DNA from: Phycisphaera sp.
GTDB taxonomy: Bacteria; Planctomycetota; Phycisphaerae; Phycisphaerales; SM1A02
Direction of reading: 5' to 3'
Assembly (NCBI GenBank): GCA_016124975.1
Contig: WGMP01000047.1
Coordinates: forward strand, 1-64,000
Length of the DNA: 64,000 nucleotides
The position numbers and the translations under genes were made by a program. Under the pieces are notes generated by a model that saw nothing but the letters and a program-made list of their open reading frames with translations, did not search any database and was not told where the DNA came from. Positions within the stretch are counted from its first letter, which is position 1, and each line of letters begins with the position of its first letter. Below are positions 15,901 to 25,299 of this stretch, piece by piece.

Positions 15901-18900
15901 ATGGCACAGAAACTCAACAAGAAGCTCGTCTTCGTCGTCGGATCGCTCCTCATCGCGCTGGTGGTCGGCGGCGCGGGCATCCTCTTCTTCCGCTATCGCA
16001 CTGACGCCGAGCGGCACATCCGCGCGGGCGACCAGCTGCTCGCGGCGGGCGATGCGCGCCGTGCCGCGGAGTCGTACGGCCGTGCGGTCGCGAAGAAGAG
16101 CAACAATCCCGCGTATCTCGAGAAGTTCCGCGACGCGACGCTCCTGGTGAAGTCGGAGACGGAGAACGACGCGCGCGAGCGCTACGGCCAGTACCTGCAG
16201 TCGCTCGCGAGCCTCGCGCGCGTCGAGCGCGTGAACGTGAACCGCTGGCGCGACTACCTCCGCGCGCTCGACGACCAGGCCGAGGTCGTGGGTGCGCCGT
16301 CGAACTGGAAGACGCTGGCGGATGTCGCCAACGAGATGTCGCAGGTGATGCCCGCGGGCGGCGCGGGCCGCGCCGTCGCAGCCGTGTTCGCGGGCTACGC
16401 GGGCGCCCGGCGCGCGGGCTCGCTCGACGAGTCCGAGCGCGAGAAGCTCGTCGCAGATCTCAAGATCGCCGCGGAATCGCCAGACCTCACCGAGTCGGAG
16501 CGCGACCTCGCCTATGGCGCCATTGCGCGCATGGCCGTGTTCGAGCTCGCCCGTGCCCGCGCGAGCGCTGGCGAGGCTCAGGTCGCCGCCGCAGCCGCGA
16601 AGGCCGATGCGGCGCTCGCTGCGGCGGGCGAGAAGTCGCCGAAGGGGCTCCAGACCGCGATCGCGCGCTTCGAGCGCGCCATCGTCGACGCGGGCGCAGA
16701 TCCGCAGAACCCCGCGCTCCTCGCGAGCACGGACGCGCTGATGGAGACCGCGCAGGCGCATGTCGACAACGGGTTCACGGTGCTCGCGCTCGCAGGCGTG
16801 CTCTCGCGCGCAGGCAGGCCCGGCGTCGAGAGCGCTGCAGAGATCCTCGGGCAGCACATCGAGCGCAACCCGAACGCGCTGATGCATCGCCGCGCGCGCG
16901 CGGTGCTCCTTCGCCCGATCGACCGCGTGCAGGCGCTCGCGGACATCGAGGCCGTGCTCGCGATGGAGCGGCCGACCACCGGCATCGTGGCCGCGAGCTT
17001 CGAGGGCAACAAGATCAGCGCGGCGCAGATCCGCTTCGACATCCTGCACGATGGGCTCGGCGGCCTCGACGGCGCCGCGCGCGAGGAGGCGCTTACGAAG
17101 GTGTCCGCGGCCCGCGATGCGCTCGCCGGCCTTCTCACGGGCGCCGCGGACGACTCGCCGCTCCTGCGCGCAGACGCGAAGATCGCGCTCGCCAAGCAGG
17201 ACTTCGCCAACGCGCAGATCAAGCTCAACGAGATCTTCAGGAAGGGCAGCTCGATCGACCTCGAGCTCCATGTGCTCTCCGCGATCGCCGCGCAGCAGCT
17301 CGGCGAGACGGGTCGCGCGCTCGAGCTCGTGAACGGCGGCCTTCGCCTCGCGCCCGACAACGCGCCGCTCCTCAAGCTCCGCGCCGAGCTCGAGGTCCGC
17401 GCGGGCCGTCCGCAGGAGGCGCTGGTCACGCTGCGCACGCTGCGCGGACTCACGCCCGACGACCCCGACATCGCGGTCGCGGAGCAGCAGGTCGAGCGCA
17501 TCCTTGCGAGCGACCCGAGCACGAACGCGGGCGCGGGCATGAGCGATGCGGTGGCCGATCTCTTCGGACAGGTGCAGGCGAAGCTCGACGCGAACGACTT
17601 CGACGGGGCGCGCCGCCTCGTCGAAGGGATGAGGCAGACGCTCGGCGAGCGCGATCCACGCGTCGACCGCATCGCGGTGGTCGTCGAGATGCGCGCGGGC
17701 GAGACTGCGCGCGCGACGGAACTCGTGAAGGCGGGGCTCGAGCGCTTCCCCGGCGATGCGCTCCTCGCGCGGCTGAACGCGGTCCTCGCGAGCGACGACC
17801 CTGTCGCGCGCGTGGTCGCCATGATGGATGTGGGCGAGGTCGACGAAGCGACTCGCACCGTCCTCACCTATGTGCGCATGCGCCAGGCCGCCGCGATGAT
17901 GACGGACCAGGCCTCGCGCGAGACGCGCACGAGCATGCCGTCGGCCGCGGAGACGGCGGAGACCGCGAAGCGTCTCGAGGCGGGCGCGGCCGAGTGGCGC
18001 GCCAAGGCCGAGGCGACGGATCGCGCGCACCCGATCCTGATCGAGGCGGACTTCCGCGACGCGATCGCGAAGCGCGACTTCGCCACGGCGGCCGCCACGG
18101 TCGCGCTCGCCAAGCAGAGCGGGCGCGACCCCACGCAGGCGCCGCTCCTCGAGTCGCAGATGCTGTTCGAACAGGGCAAGCGCCGCGAGGCGACCGAACT
18201 GCTCGAGCGGACCATCGCCGCGGGCATCGACAACTCCACCGTCTTCCGCGCGCTCGGCACCATGCTCGAGCAGCAGGGCAACCTCGACGGCGCGATCACG
18301 CAGTACGAGGAGTCCTATCGCCGCCGTCCGTCCGACATGGCGACGGTGCGGCTCCTTGTCGGCGCGGCCGTGCGCGGAGGCAACCTCCAGCGCGCCCTCG
18401 AGGTGCTCCGCTCCGCGCGGCAGCTCGCGGGCTTCGATGAGGAGGTCGGCGAAGTGTGGCTCTCGCTCGAGAGCCAGATCGGCGACAGGCGCCTCGCGCT
18501 GCGACTCCGAGAGAACCAGTACCGCGCCACGCCCGCGGATGAACGCAACGCGATCGGCCTCGCGAACACGCTCGCGACCACCGCGCCCGAGCGCACAGAC
18601 GTGCTCACCGAGCGCGGCGACGCCGCGTACAGCGAGTCGGCCTGGTCGGCGCTGACCGAGCCGCAGCGGAACGCCGCGCTTGACCGCGTGCGCGCGCAGT
18701 GGCGAAAGCGCGCCGAGGACATCCTCGTCGCCGCACAGCGCCGCGCGCCCGCGAGCCTCGCGGTCGCAGAGAACTACGCCACGCTTCTTCGCTCGCTCGG
18801 TCGCGAGGCCGAGGCCGAGAAGGCGGTCGCAGACGCGGTCGCCGCCGCAGGCGACTCTGCGGGCTGGCGCGGACTCGTCGTCCTCGGAAACCTGCAGCTC

Positions 18901-20637
18901 CAGATGGGACGCGCCGAGGCGGCGGCGGAGACCTTCCGCAAGGCGATCGCGCTCGAGAACCCGCAGTCCCGCGACGCGACCCTCGAGATCGCCGCGCTCC
19001 TCATCTCGCAGGACCGCTACGCAGACGCGCTTCCCTACCTTGAGGACGCCGTGCGCGTGGTGCCCGAGCCGTTCCAGAAGCTGCGCCTCTGCGAGTGCCT
19101 CCTGCGCGTGGGCCGCATCGACGAGGCGCGGCAGCTGCTCTCCTCGGTGCTCGCCGCGGGAAGCCCGCGCGGCTTCACGGAGGAGATGCTCGACGGCTCG
19201 ATCTTCATCGCCGAGGGAGACAGGGCCCGCAACGCGGGCGATGTCGCCGCTGCGCGCGCCGCCTACGAGTCGGCGCTCGCGCCGTTCGGCCGCGCCAAGG
19301 CCCTGGCGCCTGCCGCCGCGCAGACCTTCATGCAGGACGCCATCGCGAAGCGCCGGCTCTTCGAGCTGACCGGCGAGCGGGGCCGCTTCGAGGAGGCGCG
19401 CGCGGCCGCCGACCGCGCCATCGCGCTCGCGGCGTCGTTCTTCCCCGCAAGCGCCGTGCGCGCGGATGTCCTTCTCTCGAACCAGGACGTGTCGGGCGCC
19501 CTCGGCGAACTCGACCGCTTCCTCCGCCTCGTTCCCGCGTCGGTCGAGGGCCGCCGTCGCGCGGTCGAGCTGTCGCTTCTCACGGGCAACACGGCGCGTG
19601 CGGAGGCCTATCTCCGCGAGGCGATCGGCTACGCGCCGGGCGAGGCCTCGTGGCACTTCGCCCTCGGCGACGTGCTAGCACGCCTCAACCGCCATGGCGA
19701 GGCCGCTGCTGCGTTCAACCGCGCCGACACGCTGCGGCCCGAAGCCGTGAGCGTGCTCCGCGAGATGGAGTCGAGGATCCGTGCGCGCGACTTCCGCGGC
19801 GTCACCGAGACGGCGCGGCGCAGGGGTGACTTCATCCGCACCAGCACCGCCGCCCGCGCGCTGACGGGTGTGGCGCTCATCGCCGCAGGCGAACGAGGCG
19901 ACGGCTCGAAGACGCTCTCCGAGGTCTACGCCGAGCTGAGCGCTTCGAGCGACCCGCAGGCGCTCGCAGAGTGGTACGGCGCCATCGAGCTCCTGTTCAC
20001 GCCCGCCGATCTCGCGGCGGCCGAGGATCTCCTGAAGCGGATCGTGGGCGCGGATCTCTCGCCGAGGGCGCGGCTCTTCCTGTCGGGCCTCGCGATCGGA
20101 AGCGGCTCGGGCGGCCCCCAGAAGGCGCTCGAGTACCTCAAGCCGCTCGAGTCCGGCGACTACTCGGGCGACCGCGAGCTCGGGGCGATGCTCTTCGACC
20201 GGCTCGGCACCGCGAGCTACCTCTCGGGCGACTGCGCCGGGGCGATCTCGGCGTATGAGAAGGCCCTTGGCTTCGCGCCCGACTTCCACCCGATCCTCAA
20301 CAACTACGCCTATCTCTGCGGCGACTGCCTGAAGGACCCGAAGCGCGGGCTTCCGTCGGCCCGCCGCGCCGTGCAGATGCAGCCCACGCGCCCCGAGTAC
20401 CTCGACACGCTTGGGTCGCTGCTCATCGCGGACGGCTCGCATCGGGAGGCGCTCGAGTACCTCGACCGCGCGGCGCGCATCGCGGACTCGGCGCCCGTCC
20501 AGTTCCACCGGGCGCAGGCGCTGCTCGGGCTCGGCCAGAAGGCCGACGCGCAGGCCGCCGCCCAGCGCGCGGCGTCGCTGAACCCCGACGAGCAGACGCG
20601 GCGCAAGCTCGCTGAACTCGAGCCCAAGCTGCGGTGA
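15901..20637 (+). CDS. Giant membrane-anchored TPR protein
   Basis: At 1578 residues this is the largest intact protein in the window. One N-terminal transmembrane helix (about 10-31, LVFVVGSLLIALVVGGAGILFF) is followed by tetratricopeptide-like repeats almost to the end. Recognisable units include HIRAGDQLLAAGDARRAAESYGRAV near residue 40, AITQYEESYRRRPSDMATVRLL, and the C-terminal AISAYEKALGFAPDFHPILNNYAYL and ALEYLDRAARIADSAPVQFHRAQALLGLGQ. The orientation suggests a periplasmic scaffold. It sits between EpsI and the chain-length gene. A TPR protein called PrsT accompanies PEP-CTERM/EPS loci in proteobacteria, so an analogous role is reasonable, though this protein is much longer and orthology is unproven. 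Confidence 0.88.
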   Translation: MAQKLNKKLVFVVGSLLIALVVGGAGILFFRYRTDAERHIRAGDQLLAAGDARRAAESYGRAVAKKSNNPAYLEKFRDATLLVKSETENDARERYGQYLQSLASLARVERVNVNRWRDYLRALDDQAEVVGAPSNWKTLADVANEMSQVMPAGGAGRAVAAVFAGYAGARRAGSLDESEREKLVADLKIAAESPDLTESERDLAYGAIARMAVFELARARASAGEAQVAAAAAKADAALAAAGEKSPKGLQTAIARFERAIVDAGADPQNPALLASTDALMETAQAHVDNGFTVLALAGVLSRAGRPGVESAAEILGQHIERNPNALMHRRARAVLLRPIDRVQALADIEAVLAMERPTTGIVAASFEGNKISAAQIRFDILHDGLGGLDGAAREEALTKVSAARDALAGLLTGAADDSPLLRADAKIALAKQDFANAQIKLNEIFRKGSSIDLELHVLSAIAAQQLGETGRALELVNGGLRLAPDNAPLLKLRAELEVRAGRPQEALVTLRTLRGLTPDDPDIAVAEQQVERILASDPSTNAGAGMSDAVADLFGQVQAKLDANDFDGARRLVEGMRQTLGERDPRVDRIAVVVEMRAGETARATELVKAGLERFPGDALLARLNAVLASDDPVARVVAMMDVGEVDEATRTVLTYVRMRQAAAMMTDQASRETRTSMPSAAETAETAKRLEAGAAEWRAKAEATDRAHPILIEADFRDAIAKRDFATAAATVALAKQSGRDPTQAPLLESQMLFEQGKRREATELLERTIAAGIDNSTVFRALGTMLEQQGNLDGAITQYEESYRRRPSDMATVRLLVGAAVRGGNLQRALEVLRSARQLAGFDEEVGEVWLSLESQIGDRRLALRLRENQYRATPADERNAIGLANTLATTAPERTDVLTERGDAAYSESAWSALTEPQRNAALDRVRAQWRKRAEDILVAAQRRAPASLAVAENYATLLRSLGREAEAEKAVADAVAAAGDSAGWRGLVVLGNLQLQMGRAEAAAETFRKAIALENPQSRDATLEIAALLISQDRYADALPYLEDAVRVVPEPFQKLRLCECLLRVGRIDEARQLLSSVLAAGSPRGFTEEMLDGSIFIAEGDRARNAGDVAAARAAYESALAPFGRAKALAPAAAQTFMQDAIAKRRLFELTGERGRFEEARAAADRAIALAASFFPASAVRADVLLSNQDVSGALGELDRFLRLVPASVEGRRRAVELSLLTGNTARAEAYLREAIGYAPGEASWHFALGDVLARLNRHGEAAAAFNRADTLRPEAVSVLREMESRIRARDFRGVTETARRRGDFIRTSTAARALTGVALIAAGERGDGSKTLSEVYAELSASSDPQALAEWYGAIELLFTPADLAAAEDLLKRIVGADLSPRARLFLSGLAIGSGSGGPQKALEYLKPLESGDYSGDRELGAMLFDRLGTASYLSGDCAGAISAYEKALGFAPDFHPILNNYAYLCGDCLKDPKRGLPSARRAVQMQPTRPEYLDTLGSLLIADGSHREALEYLDRAARIADSAPVQFHRAQALLGLGQKADAQAAAQRAASLNPDEQTRRKLAELEPKLR

Positions 20638-20710
20638 GCCCGTCAGGGTGCGGCGCGCCCGCGTTCAAGAGTTTGAGACAAAGCCCCGATAAAGGTTCCC
20701 GAGACCTCCC

Positions 20711-22897
20711 ATGACGACCGCTCCGACCCGACCTCAGTTCGACGCCCGCCCGCCAGCACAGCGGCCGCGTCCGAGCGCGCCGGCCGCCGTGCAGATCGAT
20801 CCGATCCGCATCCTGCGCCAGCATGTGTGGGGCATCGCGGCGGCGGCCGTGATCGGCATCGTGATCGGTGCCGCGGCGACGGTCGTGCTCCAGATGGTCT
20901 ATCCGCTCTACTCGGGCCGCGTGGTGTTCGAGCTCGTGCCCGCGCCCGACGAGGTCGGCGATGTGATCGTGCGCGACCAGCGCACCGAGGAGGCGGTCGA
21001 GCGTCTTGGGCAGACGGAGGCCGCGCGCATCAAGGCCCGCACGCTGCTGATGCAGGCCATGAGCCGCAGCGACATCGTGCAGACCGGCTGGGCACAGGGC
21101 TTCATCGACTCGAGCGGCAACTTCGACCTGAACAAGGCCGTCGACGAGCTCGAGGAGGACCTCGGCGCCAGCCACATGCGCCGCACGAACTTCTTCGCCC
21201 TGAACTGGTCGACCCACGCCTCTGCCGACGTGCCCGTCATCCTGAACGCCATCGCCGACACCTACCTCGAGGTGCGCCGCGGCGAGGACAACGCGCGCTT
21301 CGAGCAGAACCGCGGCACCTTCGAGACGCAGCTCAACCGCCTCGACCAGGACATCACGAACATCGGCAACGAGCTCCGCAAGTTCGTCGAGGAGAACAAC
21401 CTCACCGCGACGCGCGAGGACCGCAACGAGAAGCTGATCCGCGTCGAGGACACGGGCATGCAGCTCACGCAGACGCAGTCGCAGCTCACCTTCGCGGAGA
21501 GCCGCAAGCTGCAGACAGAGCGCAAGATCCGCGGCGAGATCGAGCCGACGCCAGACGACGTGCGCCGCGCGGAAGAGGACGAGCAGGTCCTCCGCGCGAA
21601 CATCCGCGTGCAGGAGCTCCTCGTCGAGCTCGACACCTATCGCCGCAAGTTCCGCGAGGGCCATTCCGCGATCCGCTCGATCGAGGCGCGCCTCAAGGCC
21701 GCGCAGAACGAGCGTGACATGAAGCTCCAGGAGATCATCCGCCGCAACCTCAACGCCGACTTCAAGGAGTTCTCCGATGTCGTCGAGAGCCAGCTCGCGG
21801 TGCGCGAGAAGTTCATGGCCGAGATGGCGCTCCACACGACGGGCCTGAAGGACCAGGCCGCCGCCCTCGCCAAGGTCGAGGAGCTCAAGGAGCGGCGTGA
21901 GCGGCTCCTCGAGGCGCGCGCCACGCAGCTCCAGATTCTCGCGAACCTCGCGCAGCTCAAGGCCCGCGAGGACGCGCGCGCGGTCAGCATCGCGCAGCGC
22001 GCCCAGACCCCGCGCGAGCTCAGCTTCCCGCAGTACAAGGTGATGCTGCCGCTCGGCGGCGTGCTCGGTCTCGCGCTCTTCCTCGGCGTGATCTTCCTCC
22101 GCGAGCTCCTCGACACGCGCGTCCGCTCCGCGGCCGACCTTGCGGTCATGCAGGGTGTCCGCATCCTCGGCACCGTGCCCGAGCTCTCCGACGACCCCGT
22201 CGCACCGTCGAAGGTCGAGCGCGCGGTGTTTCATGCGCCGCGGTCGGTCATCGCCGAGTCCTCGCGGCAGATCGCGGGGCAGATCGCGAAGATCAGCGCC
22301 CAGCAGGGCCTGCGCACGATCGGCTTCCTGAGCGGCCTTCCGGGCGCGGGCACGACCTCGGTGGTGAGCAACACCGCGGACTCGCTCGCAGCGGGCGGCC
22401 GCAAGGTGCTCGTCATCGACGCCAACTTCCGACGCAGCAACCTCGCCGCGGCGATGGGCGTCCAGCCCGACGCCAAGGGTCTCGGCGACGTCCTCCATGA
22501 CAAGGCGACGCTCGCCGACGCCGTGCGTCAGACGGGTGGCGAGGTGGATCTCCTCGCCGCGGGAACGCCAGCCGACCGCGTCTACGAGTTGCTCTCGGGA
22601 CCGCGGTTCGACAAGGTCCTCGCCGAGGCGCTCGAGCGCTACGACATCGTCCTCCTCGACCTGCCGCCCGCGGTCGTCGCGGGAGACGCGCTCGCGGTCG
22701 CGAACAAGATCGACGCCACGGTGCTCGTCGTCCGTGCGATGCAGGAGCAGCGTGGTCTCGTCGGACGCCTCGTCGGACAGCTCAGCGACGTGCGCGGCAA
22801 GTGCATGGGCGTCGTCCTCAACAGGCCCCAGGGCACCGCAGGCGGCTACCTCCGCAAGAACTACGAGGCCATGGCGACCTACTCCGCCAAGAGCTGA
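20711..22897 (+). CDS. Wzc/GumC-like polysaccharide chain-length protein with degenerate kinase domain
   Basis: A 728-residue inner-membrane protein. It has an N-terminal Wzz domain with one membrane helix (about 41-63), a long coiled coil (about 200-450), a second helix (VMLPLGGVLGLALFLGVIFL) and a C-terminal CpsD-type nucleotide-binding domain. In bacterial tyrosine autokinases the P-loop ends GxGKS/T; here residues 544-550 are PGAGTTS, with Thr548 in place of the lysine. The aspartates of Walker A' (VLVIDANFRR) and Walker B (IVLLDLPP) remain, and three tyrosines lie near the C terminus. It probably controls chain length; kinase activity is doubtful. It lies between the TPR and epimerase genes. 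Confidence 0.9.
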   Translation: MTTAPTRPQFDARPPAQRPRPSAPAAVQIDPIRILRQHVWGIAAAAVIGIVIGAAATVVLQMVYPLYSGRVVFELVPAPDEVGDVIVRDQRTEEAVERLGQTEAARIKARTLLMQAMSRSDIVQTGWAQGFIDSSGNFDLNKAVDELEEDLGASHMRRTNFFALNWSTHASADVPVILNAIADTYLEVRRGEDNARFEQNRGTFETQLNRLDQDITNIGNELRKFVEENNLTATREDRNEKLIRVEDTGMQLTQTQSQLTFAESRKLQTERKIRGEIEPTPDDVRRAEEDEQVLRANIRVQELLVELDTYRRKFREGHSAIRSIEARLKAAQNERDMKLQEIIRRNLNADFKEFSDVVESQLAVREKFMAEMALHTTGLKDQAAALAKVEELKERRERLLEARATQLQILANLAQLKAREDARAVSIAQRAQTPRELSFPQYKVMLPLGGVLGLALFLGVIFLRELLDTRVRSAADLAVMQGVRILGTVPELSDDPVAPSKVERAVFHAPRSVIAESSRQIAGQIAKISAQQGLRTIGFLSGLPGAGTTSVVSNTADSLAAGGRKVLVIDANFRRSNLAAAMGVQPDAKGLGDVLHDKATLADAVRQTGGEVDLLAAGTPADRVYELLSGPRFDKVLAEALERYDIVLLDLPPAVVAGDALAVANKIDATVLVVRAMQEQRGLVGRLVGQLSDVRGKCMGVVLNRPQGTAGGYLRKNYEAMATYSAKS

Positions 22898-22954
22898 CCG
22901 CGCCACGCACCGCGCGCGGTGGAAACCGAAGACGAGCACGAACGGACGACACGC

Positions 22955-23980
22955 ATGTCGACAGCGCACCGCCCACGCCGCGTCCTGATCACGGGAGGCG
23001 GAGGCTTCATCGGCTCGCATCTCTCCGAGCTCCTCCTCGACCGAGGCGACACCGTCACCATCGTCGACGACTTCTCGACGGGCCGCCGCGCCAATGTCGG
23101 CATCGTCCGCGACGGCGCGGGCCGCGCGGAGCGCTACCGCGTGATCGAGGGCACCGTCTCCACAGTGCTGCCAGGTCTGTCGCCCCTCGACTACGACTGC
23201 GTCTACCACCTCGCGGCCGCCGTCGGCGTGCGCATGGTGGTCGAGCGGCCGATCCACACCATCGAGACGAATGTGCACGAGACGAGCGTCGTGCTGCGCT
23301 TCTGCGCCGAGCGCGCGCTGCCCGTCCTGATCGCCTCGACGAGCGAGGTCTACGGCAAGGGCGTGCGCGTCCCGATGCGCGAGGACGACGACGTGGTGTA
23401 CGGCTCGACGGGCTTCAGCCGCTGGTGCTACGCCTGCTCGAAGGCGATCGACGAGTACCTCGCGCTCGCCTACCACCGCGAGTTCGGGCTTCCCGCTGTG
23501 ATCGTGCGCTTCTTCAACACCGTGGGGCCGAGGCAGATCGGCGAGCACGGCATGGTGCTGCCGCGCTTCGTAGAGGCCGCGCTCGACGGGCGTGCGCTCG
23601 AGGTCCACGGAGACGGCAGGCAGTCGCGCTGCTTCTGCGATGTGCGCGATGTGGTGAAGGTCCTTCCGAGGCTCGTCGAGACCGAGGCCTGCCACGGCCG
23701 CGTCTTCAATGTGGGGCGCGAGGAGCCGATCTCGATCCGCGAGCTCGCGGATCTCGTGAACGCGACCCTCGGCGGCGCGGGCGGCGTGCGCATGGTCCCG
23801 TATGCGGAGGCCTTCTCCGCGGGATTCGACGACCTGCTCGTGCGGCAGCCCGACCTCTCGCGCATCCGCGAGGCCGTGGGATTCGCGCCAGCGATTCCGC
23901 TCGCGCAGACCATTCGTGACCTGGCCGAGGAAATCAGGGGGCGACGCGCGCTCGATGCCGCGCACGGGGCACCTGGATGA
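22955..23980 (+). CDS. NAD-dependent epimerase/dehydratase (extended SDR)
   Basis: A 341-residue nucleotide-sugar enzyme of the extended SDR family. The dinucleotide-binding motif GGGGFIGSH is near residue 14; the catalytic serine lies in IASTSEVYGKG and the YxxxK pair in YACSKAIDEYLALAY. RFFNTVGPRQIGEHGMVLPRF and the C-terminal FNVGREEPISIRELA resemble UDP-glucuronate decarboxylases and UDP-sugar epimerases; the substrate cannot be fixed. ATG 22955 is chosen over GTG 22919, which would add 12 acidic residues. It ends in an ATGA overlap with the WecA-like gene, so the two are co-translated and probably supply the same polysaccharide. Confidence 0.9.
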   Translation: MSTAHRPRRVLITGGGGFIGSHLSELLLDRGDTVTIVDDFSTGRRANVGIVRDGAGRAERYRVIEGTVSTVLPGLSPLDYDCVYHLAAAVGVRMVVERPIHTIETNVHETSVVLRFCAERALPVLIASTSEVYGKGVRVPMREDDDVVYGSTGFSRWCYACSKAIDEYLALAYHREFGLPAVIVRFFNTVGPRQIGEHGMVLPRFVEAALDGRALEVHGDGRQSRCFCDVRDVVKVLPRLVETEACHGRVFNVGREEPISIRELADLVNATLGGAGGVRMVPYAEAFSAGFDDLLVRQPDLSRIREAVGFAPAIPLAQTIRDLAEEIRGRRALDAAHGAPG

Positions 23981-25299
23981 ACCAGACGGACGCCATGTCG
24001 CAGGGAGCGGAGGTGCTTGCGCCTGCGATGGAGCCGATCGCTCCCGCACCGCTCGTCGGACCGAGCAGCTTCGGGATGACCGAGCTGCTCAACGGCTACG
24101 CGGGCGTTTTTCTCGTGAGCTTCCTCGTGACGCTGGTTGCGACGCCGCTCGTCCGCAAGCTCGCGATCGAGATGGAGATCATCGACCGTCCCGACGAGGC
24201 GCGGAAGCAGCACCGCTATCCGATCGCCTATCTCGGCGGTCTGGCCGTCTTCATCGGCGTGATGGCCGCGATCGTCTACAGCGTCGTCCTCGTCGACGGC
24301 GCCGGCGGCTCGCTCGGCCCCGTGCCGTTCTCGATCATCATCGGCCTCCTCGCCATCACCTTCACAGGCCTCGCCGACGATGTCTGGGGCTGGGACCCGC
24401 GGCTCAAGATCATGGGCCAGCTCGTCGCGGCTGCGGCGCTCGCGCTCGAGGACACGGGAATCCGCGTGGCGGAGGGCGCGCTGCTGCCACTGCTCGGGCC
24501 GCCCGAAGCCGTGCTCGTCACCATCGGTCCTGTGCAGGTCTTCGCGTCGTATGTCTACGAGGCGGTGGGAACGATCATCATCGGCCTCTTCGTCGTCGGC
24601 GGCTGCAACGCCATGAACCTGATCGACGGCCTCGACGGCCTCTGCTCGGGCACGGCGGGCATCATGGCGACCGCGCTCCTCGTCCTCTCGCTGATGATGG
24701 CCGCTGGCACCGTGATCGTCGATCCGTACGAGTCGATGGCGGGCGTGCGCATCATCCTCTGTCTCGCGCTCCTGGGCGCAGTCCTCGGCTTCCTGCCGTG
24801 GAACTTCAACCCGGCCGTGATCTTCCTCGGCGACTGCGGGAGCCTCCTGATCGGGTACCTCCTCGTCGTGGTCATCCTCCTCCTTGGCGAGAAGGGGCAG
24901 ACGCACCTCGTCTTCGCGGGCCTGATCATCTTCGCCCTCCCGATCATGGACACGGCGCTCGCCATCCTGCGGCGAAAGCTCGCGGGCGTGTCGATGTCGC
25001 AGGCCGACGCGAACCACATCCACCACCTCGCGAAGCGCGCCCTCGGCGGCGTGAAGCGCGCGGTGGGCGCGCTCTATCTCGTCACCGCGCTCTTCGGCGG
25101 GCTCGGCATCCTGCTCGGGTTCCTCGCGATCGAGCAGATCGTCCGCCTGCGCATCGTCTATGCGACCGCGATCGTCCTGTTCGGGGTGATCGCGGCCGTG
25201 AGCCTGAAGACGGCGCTTCGGAACCGTTGGACGGCGCAACTCGCTCCCGCGGAGGGCGCCTCCAGTGGCTCTGGAGAGCGCAATCCTGCCCGTGAATGA
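23977..25299 (+). CDS. WecA/MraY-family undecaprenyl-phosphate sugar-1-phosphate transferase
   Basis: A 440-residue polytopic membrane protein with about eleven hydrophobic segments. It transfers a sugar-1-phosphate from a UDP-sugar to undecaprenyl phosphate, the first lipid-linked step. Family motifs are LADDVWGWDPRLK, NAMNLIDGLDGL, FLGDCGSLLIGY and the histidine-rich ANHIHHLAKRAL. Overall it resembles WecA/TagO-type enzymes more than MraY. It overlaps the epimerase by ATGA and the rsmH start by up to 35 bp, linking the polysaccharide block to the wall cluster. It probably primes the exopolysaccharide made by this locus. Confidence 0.92.
   Translation: MNQTDAMSQGAEVLAPAMEPIAPAPLVGPSSFGMTELLNGYAGVFLVSFLVTLVATPLVRKLAIEMEIIDRPDEARKQHRYPIAYLGGLAVFIGVMAAIVYSVVLVDGAGGSLGPVPFSIIIGLLAITFTGLADDVWGWDPRLKIMGQLVAAAALALEDTGIRVAEGALLPLLGPPEAVLVTIGPVQVFASYVYEAVGTIIIGLFVVGGCNAMNLIDGLDGLCSGTAGIMATALLVLSLMMAAGTVIVDPYESMAGVRIILCLALLGAVLGFLPWNFNPAVIFLGDCGSLLIGYLLVVVILLLGEKGQTHLVFAGLIIFALPIMDTALAILRRKLAGVSMSQADANHIHHLAKRALGGVKRAVGALYLVTALFGGLGILLGFLAIEQIVRLRIVYATAIVLFGVIAAVSLKTALRNRWTAQLAPAEGASSGSGERNPARE

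Noticed and set aside
14869-19656. Very long open frame on the minus strand opposite EpsI and the TPR gene
   Set aside because: It is antisense to convincing genes; long antisense frames are expected in GC-rich DNA with strong third-position bias, and its sequence is Arg/Ala/Leu-rich without motifs.
20423-24049. Long minus-strand frame opposite the Wzc-like and epimerase genes
   Set aside because: Same reason: antisense to genes with clear domains, no family-like motif, His/Asp/Arg/Val-rich composition typical of a reverse shadow.
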